Assembly: GCA_963734865.1 (NCBI GenBank)
Contig: CAVTIV010000018.1
Span: 148,900-212,899 of the forward strand
Reading direction: 5' to 3'
Origin: CBDCUW01 sp963734865
GTDB taxonomy: Bacteria > Planctomycetota > Planctomycetia > Pirellulales > Pirellulaceae
DNA: 64,000 bases
Shown here: positions 37,441-46,457 of the stretch, piece after piece
How the letters are laid out: every line of letters starts with the position of its first letter
Position numbering within the stretch: the first letter of the stretch is position 1
Position numbers and translations under genes: made by a program
Notes under the pieces: generated by a model
What the model saw: only the letters and a program-made list of their open reading frames with translations
What the model was told of the DNA's origin: nothing
Databases searched by the model: none

Positions 37441-39272
37441 GCGACCACCTCCTCGCCGGCGGCGAACTGATACGAGTGAAAACGGCTGTAAAGACCGCCC
37501 ACGGCAAGCAGTTCTTCGTGCCTTCCCGATTCGACCAGCCGCCCACGGTCCAGTACAGCGATGCGATCCGCGTGGCGAATCGTGGACAAGCGGTGAGCGA
37601 TGATTAACGTCGTACGACCTTCCATCAGTCGCTCGAGTGCCTCGATCAAGGATGCCTCGGTTTGCGAATCCAAGGCCGAGGTTGGCTCGTCCAGAATCAG
37701 TACTGGCACATCCTTCAGCAACGCTCGCGCGATCGACAAACGTTGACGCTCGCCACCGGACAATGTGCTGCCGCGCTCCCCGATCACTGTCGCGTAGCCA
37801 TGGGGAAGTCGGCGAATGAAGGTATCTGCCTGCACCGCGGTCGCAGCTCGGATGATCTCCTCTTGGCTGGCGTCGGGGCGGCCATAGGCGATATTCTCCG
37901 CAACGGAAATCGGCATCAGGAAAGGGTCTTGAAGCACCACGGATACCTGCGCACGTAATTCAGCGAGCTTGAGTTGGCGAACGTCGATGCCGTCCAGAGT
38001 GACTTGACCGTCCCAGGGATCGAGGAAGCGCGGTATCAACGAGACCAACGTACTCTTTCCGGCGCCGGTCGGACCGACCAACGCGACCACCTCGCCAGGT
38101 TGAGCTTGCAACGTCACTTGCTGCAAGATCGGCACACCTGGTTCGTAGCCAACGGTCACCCCGTGAAAACAAATATGGCCTCGTGTCGTCACTGGCAGGT
38201 GTTGCGTTTCTTTCAACTCGTGGATCATCTCATCCGATTCCATCACCTCCATGATGCGGTCAATACTCGCCTCGGCGGCCTTGAGCTTGGCGAATACTTT
38301 GAACATGCCATCGGATGAACTTTGCATCCTCCGCACGTAGGCTAAAAAGACGAGCAGCGTGCCCAGCGAAATGGCACCGGACAAGACTCGCACGCTACCC
38401 ACATAGAGTACCAAGGCAATCCCGCTAGTCGTGATCAGCCCGTTGACCAGCCCGTAACCACTGCTTAGTAGATTACCTCGCTGCGTCAGCACGACGGCGT
38501 CTTCGGCCAAGTCCTGAAACTCCTCCGTGTGTCGCCGTTCTGTGCCGAAGACTTGAACGAGTGGGACGGCACCAAGCGTCTCTCGAACATGACTCATCAA
38601 TCGTGAGCTCGCTTCGCGCCCCAACTTCGATCGACGTTTGAGTCGTTTTCCAAAATACTGTGAAGACAAACCCAATAGCGGAGTCACGGTCAGTGCCAGT
38701 GTGGCAAGAACCGGATCGAGGGCGTATCCAACGCAAATCATTGCCACAAAGGCGGTCCCATTTTGAATGGGACTCATAATCATGTTATCGGCCAACGATG
38801 ACACAATGTTGGTGTCTTCGCTCAAACGACTTAATGAATCACCCACACTCGTATGACTGTGAAAGCGAAGCGATAGTCGCTGCAAGCGGGCCAATAGGTC
38901 AGCGGCCAACTCGTGGACCATGCGCTGGCCGGCGATCGTCCAACTGAAACTCAAGGTGACCTCCATCGCACTGCCGATCACAAAAAGGGCCAAGCTGCTG
39001 ACCGCCGCCGCCGCGACCAGCACACTGGGCGTCGGCGAAAGCGAAAACGTCTCCAAGCAGGAACGCAGTCTTGCCGGTGCGGGCGAACCACCCAGCGCGT
39101 AATCCACCAACAGCTTCATCGGCCAGGGCTGTAACGCAGCCATCGCGGAAGAGGCGATCGTCAGCACAAAAATAGCGATCAGAAAACGCCACTGGCGAAA
39201 AACATAGGGCAGGAGGCGTTTGTGTCGGTGCATGAAACTCAATCGGTCCTCAACTCGGATCGGATCATTCAA
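37437..39272 (-). CDS. ABC exporter half-transporter (first)
   Basis: This is a 611-residue fused permease-ATPase, intact in one frame. The membrane domain begins FLIAIFVLTIASSAMAALQP and includes RLQRLSLRFHSHTSVGDSLS. The ATPase has Walker A GPTGAGKST, signature LSGGERQR, Walker B VLILDEPTSALD and the switch segment LIIAHRLSTI. MsbA-type half-transporters flip lipids, lipid-linked glycans or drugs. Coupled by 4 bp to both neighbours (39269-39272 and 37437-37440), it most likely serves the polysaccharide operon with its partner at 35597. Confidence 0.93.
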   Translation of the reverse strand: MNDPIRVEDRLSFMHRHKRLLPYVFRQWRFLIAIFVLTIASSAMAALQPWPMKLLVDYALGGSPAPARLRSCLETFSLSPTPSVLVAAAAVSSLALFVIGSAMEVTLSFSWTIAGQRMVHELAADLLARLQRLSLRFHSHTSVGDSLSRLSEDTNIVSSLADNMIMSPIQNGTAFVAMICVGYALDPVLATLALTVTPLLGLSSQYFGKRLKRRSKLGREASSRLMSHVRETLGAVPLVQVFGTERRHTEEFQDLAEDAVVLTQRGNLLSSGYGLVNGLITTSGIALVLYVGSVRVLSGAISLGTLLVFLAYVRRMQSSSDGMFKVFAKLKAAEASIDRIMEVMESDEMIHELKETQHLPVTTRGHICFHGVTVGYEPGVPILQQVTLQAQPGEVVALVGPTGAGKSTLVSLIPRFLDPWDGQVTLDGIDVRQLKLAELRAQVSVVLQDPFLMPISVAENIAYGRPDASQEEIIRAATAVQADTFIRRLPHGYATVIGERGSTLSGGERQRLSIARALLKDVPVLILDEPTSALDSQTEASLIEALERLMEGRTTLIIAHRLSTIRHADRIAVLDRGRLVESGRHEELLAVGGLYSRFHSYQFAAGEEVVA

Positions 39273-41903
39273 GTCCTCGGGTTCCGTGATGCGTTCCCTT
39301 CGAGTTGCAATTCCTCCGGGCCATATCCGTGACTCGACTCGATCTCAGCGGAGCAACTCTCGGACTCGGTGCCGCTCGCACCGGCATGTCCCTCGTCGAG
39401 CACCACAGCGTCGAGGTTGGTGAGCCGACCTGCATGAACCGACAGACGGGTGATCGCTTTTAGGCAGTTACCCCGACTCTGCATCATCTTAAACAGAATG
39501 AAGACACAGACAATCGCGCCGAGTATCATTGCCCACCATTGTCCGCCGATGGTGCTGGCAACCGTCCAGATCACCGCCGCAGTCACCGCGACCGTGCCGA
39601 AATGCGTTGGCTTCACTTCACTGCGAACTCGCGTAAAACGATGGGGCCAGCCCAGTTCTTCGCTGGCCGTGTAACAGGTAATGTCGTGCCAGCGGTCACC
39701 CACCAGCTTGATATCCCACGATGCCCAACCGTTGTCGTAATCGCCCGACCAACCATGACGCCGGGCTTCACTGACCAGCGCATCGAGCAGGACCTCGCGA
39801 CCCAAATTCTGGTCGCTTGTCCAATAGACATCGCGGCTGAGTTGCGGAAATTCGCTTGATCTCAGGACGGTCGTTTTTCGCGGGACTGGGCACGACCGGC
39901 AGTCGTCGATTGCGAAGCAGATGTGTCAAACGGTGCCAGCCTCGCAGCACCGGTTGTAGGCCGTAGAGGTACGCTACCAGCGGACGGCTCCACCAAGGTG
40001 CGGCTATGGGTAGCGGCGCGTGCATGGCCGATCGGATCGCCAACGATATTGCCGCTAGCCACATCGCCACCGACAATAGTGCCAGCGGCCAGTACAAAGT
40101 GGAGAGCAGCAGAAGGAAGAGGGCCACGAGGTGCCACTCAAGTGACGTCATCACCGACCACAGCCCGTAGTGGTTGTGCCGATAGATTGTCTGAAACAAG
40201 CCGCCGCCGAAACGGCCGTGGTAAACGCGCTCGGGCATCAGTGGCAGCCCGATCGCGCCGTCGCCGTAGATGATCCCGTTCCAGTTGCTGCGACCAAACG
40301 CGCCGCATCGCTGCGGATGCTTGAAGTGGACTATCGCTTCGCTACGGCCGTACCCTTTTTGCTGTTTCGCGTAGGCCTTGATCGTCGCCCGGCGGTGGTG
40401 CCAAACCATCGCACCCGGAGCGTAGCCGATCTTCAAGCCGGCATCCAATAGCCGCCAACAGATGTCGACGTCGTCACCTGCGACTCGGAACTGACGGTCA
40501 AAGCCACCGAGACCCAAAAGCGTGCTGCGACGAAACGCCATGTTGCAGCCCGGCACGTGTTCGGCGTGTCGGTCGTCCAGCATCACATGGCTGGGGTTGC
40601 CCGGACTGGCCGCCACGCATTTGGCTACCCAGCCGTCACTCTCGGGCGTGATGTTTGGACCACCAATCGCCTCGACACCTTGGTCTCGCATCGCTTGCAC
40701 TAAGTAATGCAACCAAAACTCGTCGGCCACACAGTCGTCGTCGGTGTACGCGATGATCTCGCCAGTCGCCAGATTTGCACCAACGTTCCTAGCCACACTC
40801 AAACCAAGATTCTGTTGGTGATGATAAATGACCTGCGGAAACTCGGCAGCGATCTCGGCCGTGTCGTCCGTGGAACCGTCGTCGACCAAGATGACTTCGT
40901 AATCCGGAAAGTCTAGTTTCATCAACGAAGACAAACATCCACGAAGGGTTCGTCCGCCGTTGTACGAGCAGACCACCACCGATACCTTCTCGAGATCCGC
41001 CTTTTGGTAAACGCTGTGTGGCAAGTCCTTCCAAATGTTCTTCAGTGACCTCGCAGCCAGTTTTTCGTTGCGATCCCGGTCGGTTACCCCAAAGAACCAA
41101 TCGTCGATTTGGTGACCACCGGTGAACCAGTCATCGGTGTAGGCGAAAATAACGGACCCTGCCAGTCCGTGGCGAAAGACTCGGTTCAGATGCTGCGTCA
41201 ACATCGCGGCCTGCTCGACATCGCCCTCACGCGACGAATCTATTCCGTACTCGCCTAGCACCAGTGGTTTGTTGCCCGCTATGTGCTGCAAACGATCCAA
41301 ATAAAGACCCAACTTTTCCTGATCGTGAAGATAGACATTGAAGCAACTGAAGTCGCAGCCGTTGACCTCCAGAAACTCGGTCGTGGGAAAATTCACAAAC
41401 GTGGCCAAACAGTCGGGAGCCTCTTCCTTGACGATTCCTAACAACTCTTCGACGAACCGCTCCACGCGGTGACGGCCTTGAAATCGGACGATGTCCGCCG
41501 GGAACTCGTTGGCGACGCTAATCGCAAAGACCCCCGGATGTCGTCCCAACTCGCGAGCGGTGTCACGTACCCGATCGCGAGCCCGTTCGATCGCATCCCA
41601 ATCCTCAAAGAAGCAGCGATGCTTCTCCCAAGGAACGTCGATAAAGACGCGCAGGCCGTGATCAAGGGCTTCGTCAAGCAACCATTTGGGCGGCGGAAAG
41701 TAAACTCGAATGGTGTTCGCACCCAAGGCACGCATGTGTGCGAAATCGTCCCGCAAACGATCGCGCTGCGGCAACGGCTCTCCATCGCTGTTGGGAGCAA
41801 AAGGGCCGTAAGAAAACCCTTTCACGTAGTACTTCTCTGTTCCGGCTCGGAAAAATTTTCCTGCCACCGCAGGACGCGGCACTGCTGAGAGTGTGACCGG
41901 CAT
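39269..41903 (-). CDS. glycoside hydrolase-GT2 fusion membrane protein, frameshifted
   Basis: Residues 1 to about 300 form a (beta/alpha)8 glycosidase-like domain: TEKYYVKGFSYGPFAPN, LGANTIRVYFPPPKW, FAISVANEFPADI with a candidate acid/base Glu, and PLVLGEYGIDS with a candidate nucleophile Glu. From about residue 308 it is a GT2 enzyme: VSVVVCSYNGGRTLRGCLSS, VDDGSTDD, IAYTDDDCVADE, and a later FDRQFRVAGDDVDICWRL block. Membrane segments follow at about 590-640. One extra base near 39840 splits off the C-terminal 180 residues, which include another hydrophobic pair. Corrected length is about 877 residues. As the first gene of the operon it may both extend and edit the glycan. Confidence 0.8.
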
Positions 41904-42261
41904 CGTTGTCCAATTGAGTCAAGAGAATCAATGCAGTCGGCCCATCCTTGTGGTGCTCTAATCGCTTCTTCGCGATCCGACGAGCTGGGGGGAGTTAGTA
42001 TACTTCTTTAGCAAGCGGTGCAAAATGAGCAAGAAACGGGATTTGCGTCATTTATGCGGTGAGAGCCATAAACCGCAGAGAAGGTAACTTGAACACTCCT
42101 TGTGACCGCTGGTGGACAATCAATGCGATTTCTTTGGTGCGAAATCCTCAAAATGGACTTCGCGTTTCTGGCCAGATCTTCAATATGGTGGACCTCAAAC
42201 TTCGGTTTGTGCCGGTAATGTTGCGACATCATCAGATTTATATGAAAATAATCCTGAGATC
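41904..42261. other. intergenic, operon promoter region
   Basis: No gene is visible. The stretch lies directly upstream of the polysaccharide operon's first gene (GH-GT2 fusion), so it should carry the operon promoter. The composition shifts to AT-rich around 41995-42060, but I cannot assign boxes with confidence. Confidence 0.4.
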
Positions 42262-42510
42262 GGCATGATCGTCAACCAGAAAAAGCTCGTGGCGGAACCC
42301 CAGAGTCGACTGAGCGACATCAGTCGATGGATGCGATGCACGGCCGAACATACCGCTCGGCGAAGCAACCGCGAAGACGAAGTGTCCGGCCATTTTTGGA
42401 CCGGACGTGAATCCGACGTTGCGCGCAGTCAGAGAAGTTTCTTGACGGTATCGCTGGTCGAGTATCTTGAATTACATGACTGGACCGGGCGCGAGATCCG
42501 GCAGGTAACC
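42262..42510 (+). pseudogene. remnant of a Y1-type (IS200/REP-associated) transposase
   Basis: The translated stretch has RLSDISRWMRCTAEHTARRS followed by NREDEVSGHFWTGR, a block I recognise from planctomycete REP-associated tyrosine transposases. It is joined directly to SLVEYLELHDWTGREIR, a block that normally lies well downstream. The sequence between, which includes the usual DLNPIRA region, is missing. Neither end of the gene is present. This is a decayed fragment, next to a second, also damaged, transposase. Confidence 0.6.
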
Positions 42511-42683
42511 GTTGGCTGTTTGAATACGATCCGCGGTCAAGCACATATGGTGGAAGATCACTGTGCTCGGCCGCCAGCGGTCGAAAATCGATGAATACAC
42601 CGTCGCTGCCGCAGAAGGTCGCGAATGTTTCCCATTCATGAACGGCGAATTCTCCTTCGGCTATCACCGCCGACGATAATGAC

Positions 42684-43569
42684 TTGGGCATCGTTGCGGG
42701 ATCCCCAGCAGGCTACTCCGTTTGTACCCCAGCGGTCGACAGGGCGGCTAGTTCTACTAGCTACCAAGTCGTCCAGAAGCTCAAATATCAATGGAGAGAG
42801 TTGGGCACGCTGGAGCCACAAACACATAGGGCCGGGCGTAAGCCGAAGCCTTCCGCCAGCCAACAGGAACGCTTGGCTGAACTCATCCGAAACGATCCAG
42901 ATCTCACGTTAGAACAACTTCGTGCAAAGCTACGGGTGAAGTGCTGTGTGACGACGATCTGGAACGAGCTGCGACGCCGGGGACTCACACACAAAAAAAC
43001 AGCTGCATGCCAGCGAGCAACGACGTCCTGATGTTCAGCGAGACCGATCGGATTGGAAACGCCGTCAGCGTCGCTTGGATATTACCAAGCTCGTCTTCTT
43101 GGATGAAACAGGCGCGAAAACAAACATGACACGCCGATACGGCGGGGGACCAAGCGATCAACGCATTAACGATTCTGTCCCTCACGGTCATTGGCAGACG
43201 ACGATACTGATCCAGGCGATCGATTGGCAAGGCAGTCGAGCCGCCATGATTACCAACGGCCCAACCAACTCAATGGTCTTTGGGGCCTACGTTGATTGGC
43301 TATTGGCTCCGTCGCTGCGGCCCGGCGACATTCTGATCATGGACAATCTGTCCCGCCACAAGTCTCATGCTGCGGTAGAGAAGATTCGCGAAGCAGGCGC
43401 AGAAGTAAGATTTCTTCTTCCGTACTCGCCCGATCTCAACCCCATTGAGCAGATCGTCTCAAAAACCAAGGCGTACTTAAGACGCGCCGCCGTTCGCACC
43501 GAGCGACGCCCTTACAACGCGATCGGGAAGGCCATCGACTCTATCACAACCAAAGATTGCATCAACTGA
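42684..43569 (+). mobile_element. IS630-family transposase, frameshifted and cut short
   Basis: The first frame (42684 to about 42993) encodes the helix-turn-helix half: KLKYQWRELGTL, GRKPKPSASQQERLAELIRN and TIWNELRRRGLTHKK. At a run of seven A (42993-42999) the frame shifts by one. It continues as QLHASEQRRPDVQRDRSDWK, then LDITKLVFLDETGAKTNMTR, ILIMDNLSRHKSHAA and LLPYSPDLNPIEQ, the D, D, E triad of the IS630/mariner DDE family. The ORF stops at 43567-43569 with TGA where family members usually have Trp. The frame after it (FRSAGYLLRNN, ending 43605) is still family-like, so the stop is a nonsense change. No terminal inverted repeats were identified. Confidence 0.8.
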
Positions 43570-43589
43570 TTCCGAAGCGCAGGCTACCT

Positions 43590-43690
43590 CCTACGAAATA
43601 ATTGAAATGCAATAACGTGGGGCGCGGGTGGCGTGTGAAGAAGCAGCAATACTCAACCAACGAAGCAAGTGTGCAGAAAGATGAAACGTA
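43590..43690. other. junction between two unrelated genomes
   Basis: Left of this stretch, gene content and codon use are planctomycete. Right of it they are Desulfuromonadales. The IS630 reading frame ends at about 43605. Recognisable UvrC sequence starts at about 43681 (MKRIALFIRGG), already 250 or so residues into the protein, and an in-frame stop lies just upstream near 43637. Nothing here looks like an att site or a target-site duplication. Confidence 0.7.
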
Positions 43691-44727
43691 TTGCTCTTTT
43701 CATCCGGGGCGGGAGCTTGATCGGAGGGAGAAACTTCACCTTTTCCTGGGAAATGGATGTTGCCGAAGGCATTTCGTCATTCCTGAATGAATATTACAGC
43801 CGGGACGAATACATCCCCACCGAAATACTTTTACCGATTACTATCAGCGAACCGCAGGCACTGGAAGAACTCCTGTCGGAAAAGCGCGGTAAAAAGGTTT
43901 CCATCACGGTTCCCCGTCGCGGGACAAAGGCGGAACTCGTCCTTCTTGCCATCAAAAATGCAGAATCGGCCGCAGACGAAAATCAACGAAAAAAAGCCGG
44001 AATTGAACACACCTTGCAGGAACTGCAGCGGCAACTCCACCTGTCAAAGCCTCCCAAACGCATTGAGTGCTACGATATCTCGACCTTTCAGGGAAAACAT
44101 GCCGTCGGGAGCAAAGTAGTCTTCCAGGATGGGGTTGCCTGCAAGAAAGATTATCGCCGCTACCGGATTAAAAGCATTACCCAGGCCGATGATTACGGAA
44201 TGATGCATGAGGTGCTTTCCCGGCGCTTTGCCGACAGCAAAGCTGAAGATGCTCAACCGGACCTGATTATCGTTGATGGCGGGCCGGGACAATTGAATGT
44301 CCTGACACGAGTACTCGGAGACCTGGGCATTACGGAACCCGATGCGGCCTCCCTGGCCAAAAGCAGGGTTGACAGGGAATCCGGAAGCTCGGAAATCCGG
44401 CGAAGCAATGAACGCGTCTTCCTGCCGGGAAGAAAGAATCCCGTGGTTCTGCGGCAAAATTCCGCACCCTTGTTGCTGCTCGCCAGAATTCGCGATGAAG
44501 CCCACCGCTTCGCGGTCGAGTATCACACAAAACTGCGGTCACGGGATGCCCTGCGCTCCCCTGCCGCCAAGATCCCGGGCATCGGGACCAAGCGATGGAA
44601 AAAGCTGCTGCTGCATTTCGGGAGTGTCAAAGAACTGCAAAAGGCCAGCAGAGAGGATTTGATGAAAATATCGGGCATCAGCGAGAAAATGGCTGCTACT
44701 ATCAGGGAACACCTGCAGCGGACATAA
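43669..44727 (+). CDS. uvrC: excinuclease ABC subunit C, N-terminus missing
   Basis: UvrC makes the dual incisions of nucleotide excision repair. This piece begins within the mid-protein domain (ALFIRGGSLIGGRNFTF) and has the RNase H-like 5' incision domain: IECYDISTFQGKHAVGSKVV, YRRYRIKSITQADDY, LIIVDGGPGQLN, and then IRDEAHRFAVEYH. The C-terminal helix-hairpin-helix repeats are IPGIGTKRWKKLLLHFGS and ISGISEKMAATIRE. The GIY-YIG 3' incision domain and UVR coiled coil, about 250 residues, are absent. The GTG at 43669 is only a formal start. The gene is cut by the junction with planctomycete DNA. Confidence 0.88.
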   Translation: MCRKMKRIALFIRGGSLIGGRNFTFSWEMDVAEGISSFLNEYYSRDEYIPTEILLPITISEPQALEELLSEKRGKKVSITVPRRGTKAELVLLAIKNAESAADENQRKKAGIEHTLQELQRQLHLSKPPKRIECYDISTFQGKHAVGSKVVFQDGVACKKDYRRYRIKSITQADDYGMMHEVLSRRFADSKAEDAQPDLIIVDGGPGQLNVLTRVLGDLGITEPDAASLAKSRVDRESGSSEIRRSNERVFLPGRKNPVVLRQNSAPLLLLARIRDEAHRFAVEYHTKLRSRDALRSPAAKIPGIGTKRWKKLLLHFGSVKELQKASREDLMKISGISEKMAATIREHLQRT

Positions 44728-44756
44728 AAAAAACGGCGCATCAGCGCCGCCTTTTT
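44727..44756. terminator. bidirectional rho-independent terminator
   Basis: The stem CGGCGC/GCGCCG with loop ATCA (44734-44749) is flanked by A7 on the left and T5 on the right. It serves the convergent uvrC and TlpA-like genes. Confidence 0.85.
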
Positions 44757-44781
44757 ACCTGTAGTACCTGCAAGACCTCTC

Positions 44782-45285
44782 TTATTGAGCCAGCAAAGTC
44801 TTGATAGTTTTCTCCATTGAAGCTTCAATCTCGTCATTGAAGCCCACATATTTTTCAACCAGCACGCCCTTCTTGTCAATAATGAAAATCGCCGGTATCG
44901 GCTGAACCGCATAATTGATCAAAGTATCGTCATCAACCAGCGCAACCGGATAATTGAGGTGTTCCTCCCGGATAAATTTTCTGATCTGATCCAGATCATC
45001 CCCGCCCACACCGGGATTCAGACCAAGAATCTGCAACCCCTGCTTTCCATACGTCTTGTTCAGCTTGATTAAATGGGGAATGGATGAACGACAACCTTCA
45101 CACCAGGTGGCAAAAAACTCCATCACCAGAACATAGCCCCGGTAGTTTGCGAAGGTTACATGTTGGCCTGAAGTAGTAACAACATTAATGGCCGGTGCCG
45201 GACTGCCTATTTGCGGAACGGCATACGAGAGTGAGGGAAGCGCCAGAGCCGCGACAAAAAGCACCAGTGACACGATCTTTTTCAT
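44782..45285 (-). CDS. TlpA/ResA-like exported thiol-disulfide oxidoreductase
   Basis: From the ATG at 45285 the protein has 167 residues, with a signal peptide (MKKIVSLVLFVAALALPSLS). A thioredoxin-like fold follows: GQHVTFANYRGYVLVMEFFA, then TWCEGCRSS as the redox-active pair, and cis-Pro region QPIPAIFIIDKKG. TlpA-type proteins keep periplasmic thiols reduced, for example for cytochrome c maturation. Upstream in-frame starts at 45300 and 45357 are possible but would place charged residues before the signal peptide. The gene lies 108 bp downstream of trxA on the same strand. Confidence 0.82.
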   Translation of the reverse strand: MKKIVSLVLFVAALALPSLSYAVPQIGSPAPAINVVTTSGQHVTFANYRGYVLVMEFFATWCEGCRSSIPHLIKLNKTYGKQGLQILGLNPGVGGDDLDQIRKFIREEHLNYPVALVDDDTLINYAVQPIPAIFIIDKKGVLVEKYVGFNDEIEASMEKTIKTLLAQ

Positions 45286-45393
45286 ACCCAATAAAACCAT
45301 AGAACCTTTCCTGAGGGCCCGTACCACGTCCCTGTGTCCGAACCGACATCTGTTCATTGTTGTCCTGATAACGAACAGTGCTTCGCCAGCCCG

Positions 45394-45723
45394 CTAGAGG
45401 GCTTTGTTCAACAACGCCTCCAACTGTGATTTCGGCACCGCGCCAACAACCTGATCAATCATCTTGCCGTCTTTGAACAGGATCAGGGTTGGGATGCCCC
45501 GAATTCCATATTTTGCAGGAGTTGCCGGGCTATCGTCGACATTTACCTTTCCAACCTTCACCTTACCATCATAATCATTCGCAAGAGCGTCGACAAGAGG
45601 TGCAATCGCTTTGCAGGGAGCGCACCACGAAGCCCAGAAGTCCACAAGAACGGGAACAGAGGCTTGAAGTACTTCGGATTCAAAGTTGCTGTCATCAAGG
45701 ACAATTACCTTTTCGCTGGCCAT
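45394..45723 (-). CDS. trxA: thioredoxin
   Basis: The 109-residue protein has the classical active site DFWASWCAPCKAIAP and the cis-Pro loop GIRGIPTLILFKDG, ending in a C-terminal helix. It donates electrons to ribonucleotide reductase, methionine sulfoxide reductases and others in the cytoplasm. A good ribosome site (GGAGAG) precedes the ATG at 45723. It is followed by the exported TlpA-like gene. Confidence 0.96.
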   Translation of the reverse strand: MASEKVIVLDDSNFESEVLQASVPVLVDFWASWCAPCKAIAPLVDALANDYDGKVKVGKVNVDDSPATPAKYGIRGIPTLILFKDGKMIDQVVGAVPKSQLEALLNKAL

Positions 45724-45881
45724 AAAAACTCTCCTTTATTTGCTTTCTGGTCTGAGTTCGAATGATATCAAACGTTTCATATTGACTATAAACAACGACA
45801 AAAAAAAATCAAGCTGTAATTGGGCGCTCTATCGGCAATCAAATAGCGACCTGAACCCAGCGGACATCGACTCGGCACCCC

Positions 45882-46421
45882 CTACCCGTACAAGGGAAAG
45901 AGTGCAATCTCCCGGTGAATCGCCCCCTGTTGGGTCAGAGTGCTGGAATAGAGGATGAACTCCTTGACAGGAAAAGAATCCGTAACAAACAGTCTGTTTC
46001 TCTGCAGAAAAGAGGCAATCCGGGCTGCGGACACCTCCCTCAAACGAGCAACGGTTATGTGCGGAGAAAAGGGGCGATCATCCGGTGGCACGCCATTCCG
46101 GACAAGAATTTTTTCGACATCTTTCTGCAACAGGAGCAGTGGGTCGCTCTTGTCGAGCCCAACCCAGAGGATCTTAGGGCTTCTCCTGGGAGGGAAGTAC
46201 CCGACCCCTCTCAACAGCAGGGAAAAGGGAACTGCCGCAATACCGGATAAACCGGTGACAATCCTCTCGGTAAGCTCGTCGTCAGCATCACCAATAAAGC
46301 GCAGCGTCAGATGAAGCTGTTCATCAGCGACCCATTTTGCCCCCGGCAGTGGGCAGCGAAGGGAGCTGACAGCCGACTTAATTTCCTCGGGCAAGTCAAT
46401 GGCAACAAACAGACGATGCAC
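45882..46421 (-). CDS. thpR: RNA 2',3'-cyclic phosphodiesterase
   Basis: This is a 179-residue 2H phosphoesterase with both HxTx motifs: EQLHLTLRFIG at about residue 36 and FSPHITVARLRE at about residue 125. ThpR (formerly 2'-5' RNA ligase LigT) hydrolyses 2',3'-cyclic phosphates on RNA ends. Length is normal. It is co-directional with the CapA-like gene, 36 bp downstream of its stop. Confidence 0.92.
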   Translation of the reverse strand: MHRLFVAIDLPEEIKSAVSSLRCPLPGAKWVADEQLHLTLRFIGDADDELTERIVTGLSGIAAVPFSLLLRGVGYFPPRRSPKILWVGLDKSDPLLLLQKDVEKILVRNGVPPDDRPFSPHITVARLREVSAARIASFLQRNRLFVTDSFPVKEFILYSSTLTQQGAIHREIALFPLYG

Positions 46422-46457
46422 AAAACACCTCCGCGCCCCCGCTAGCGGTACACATAT

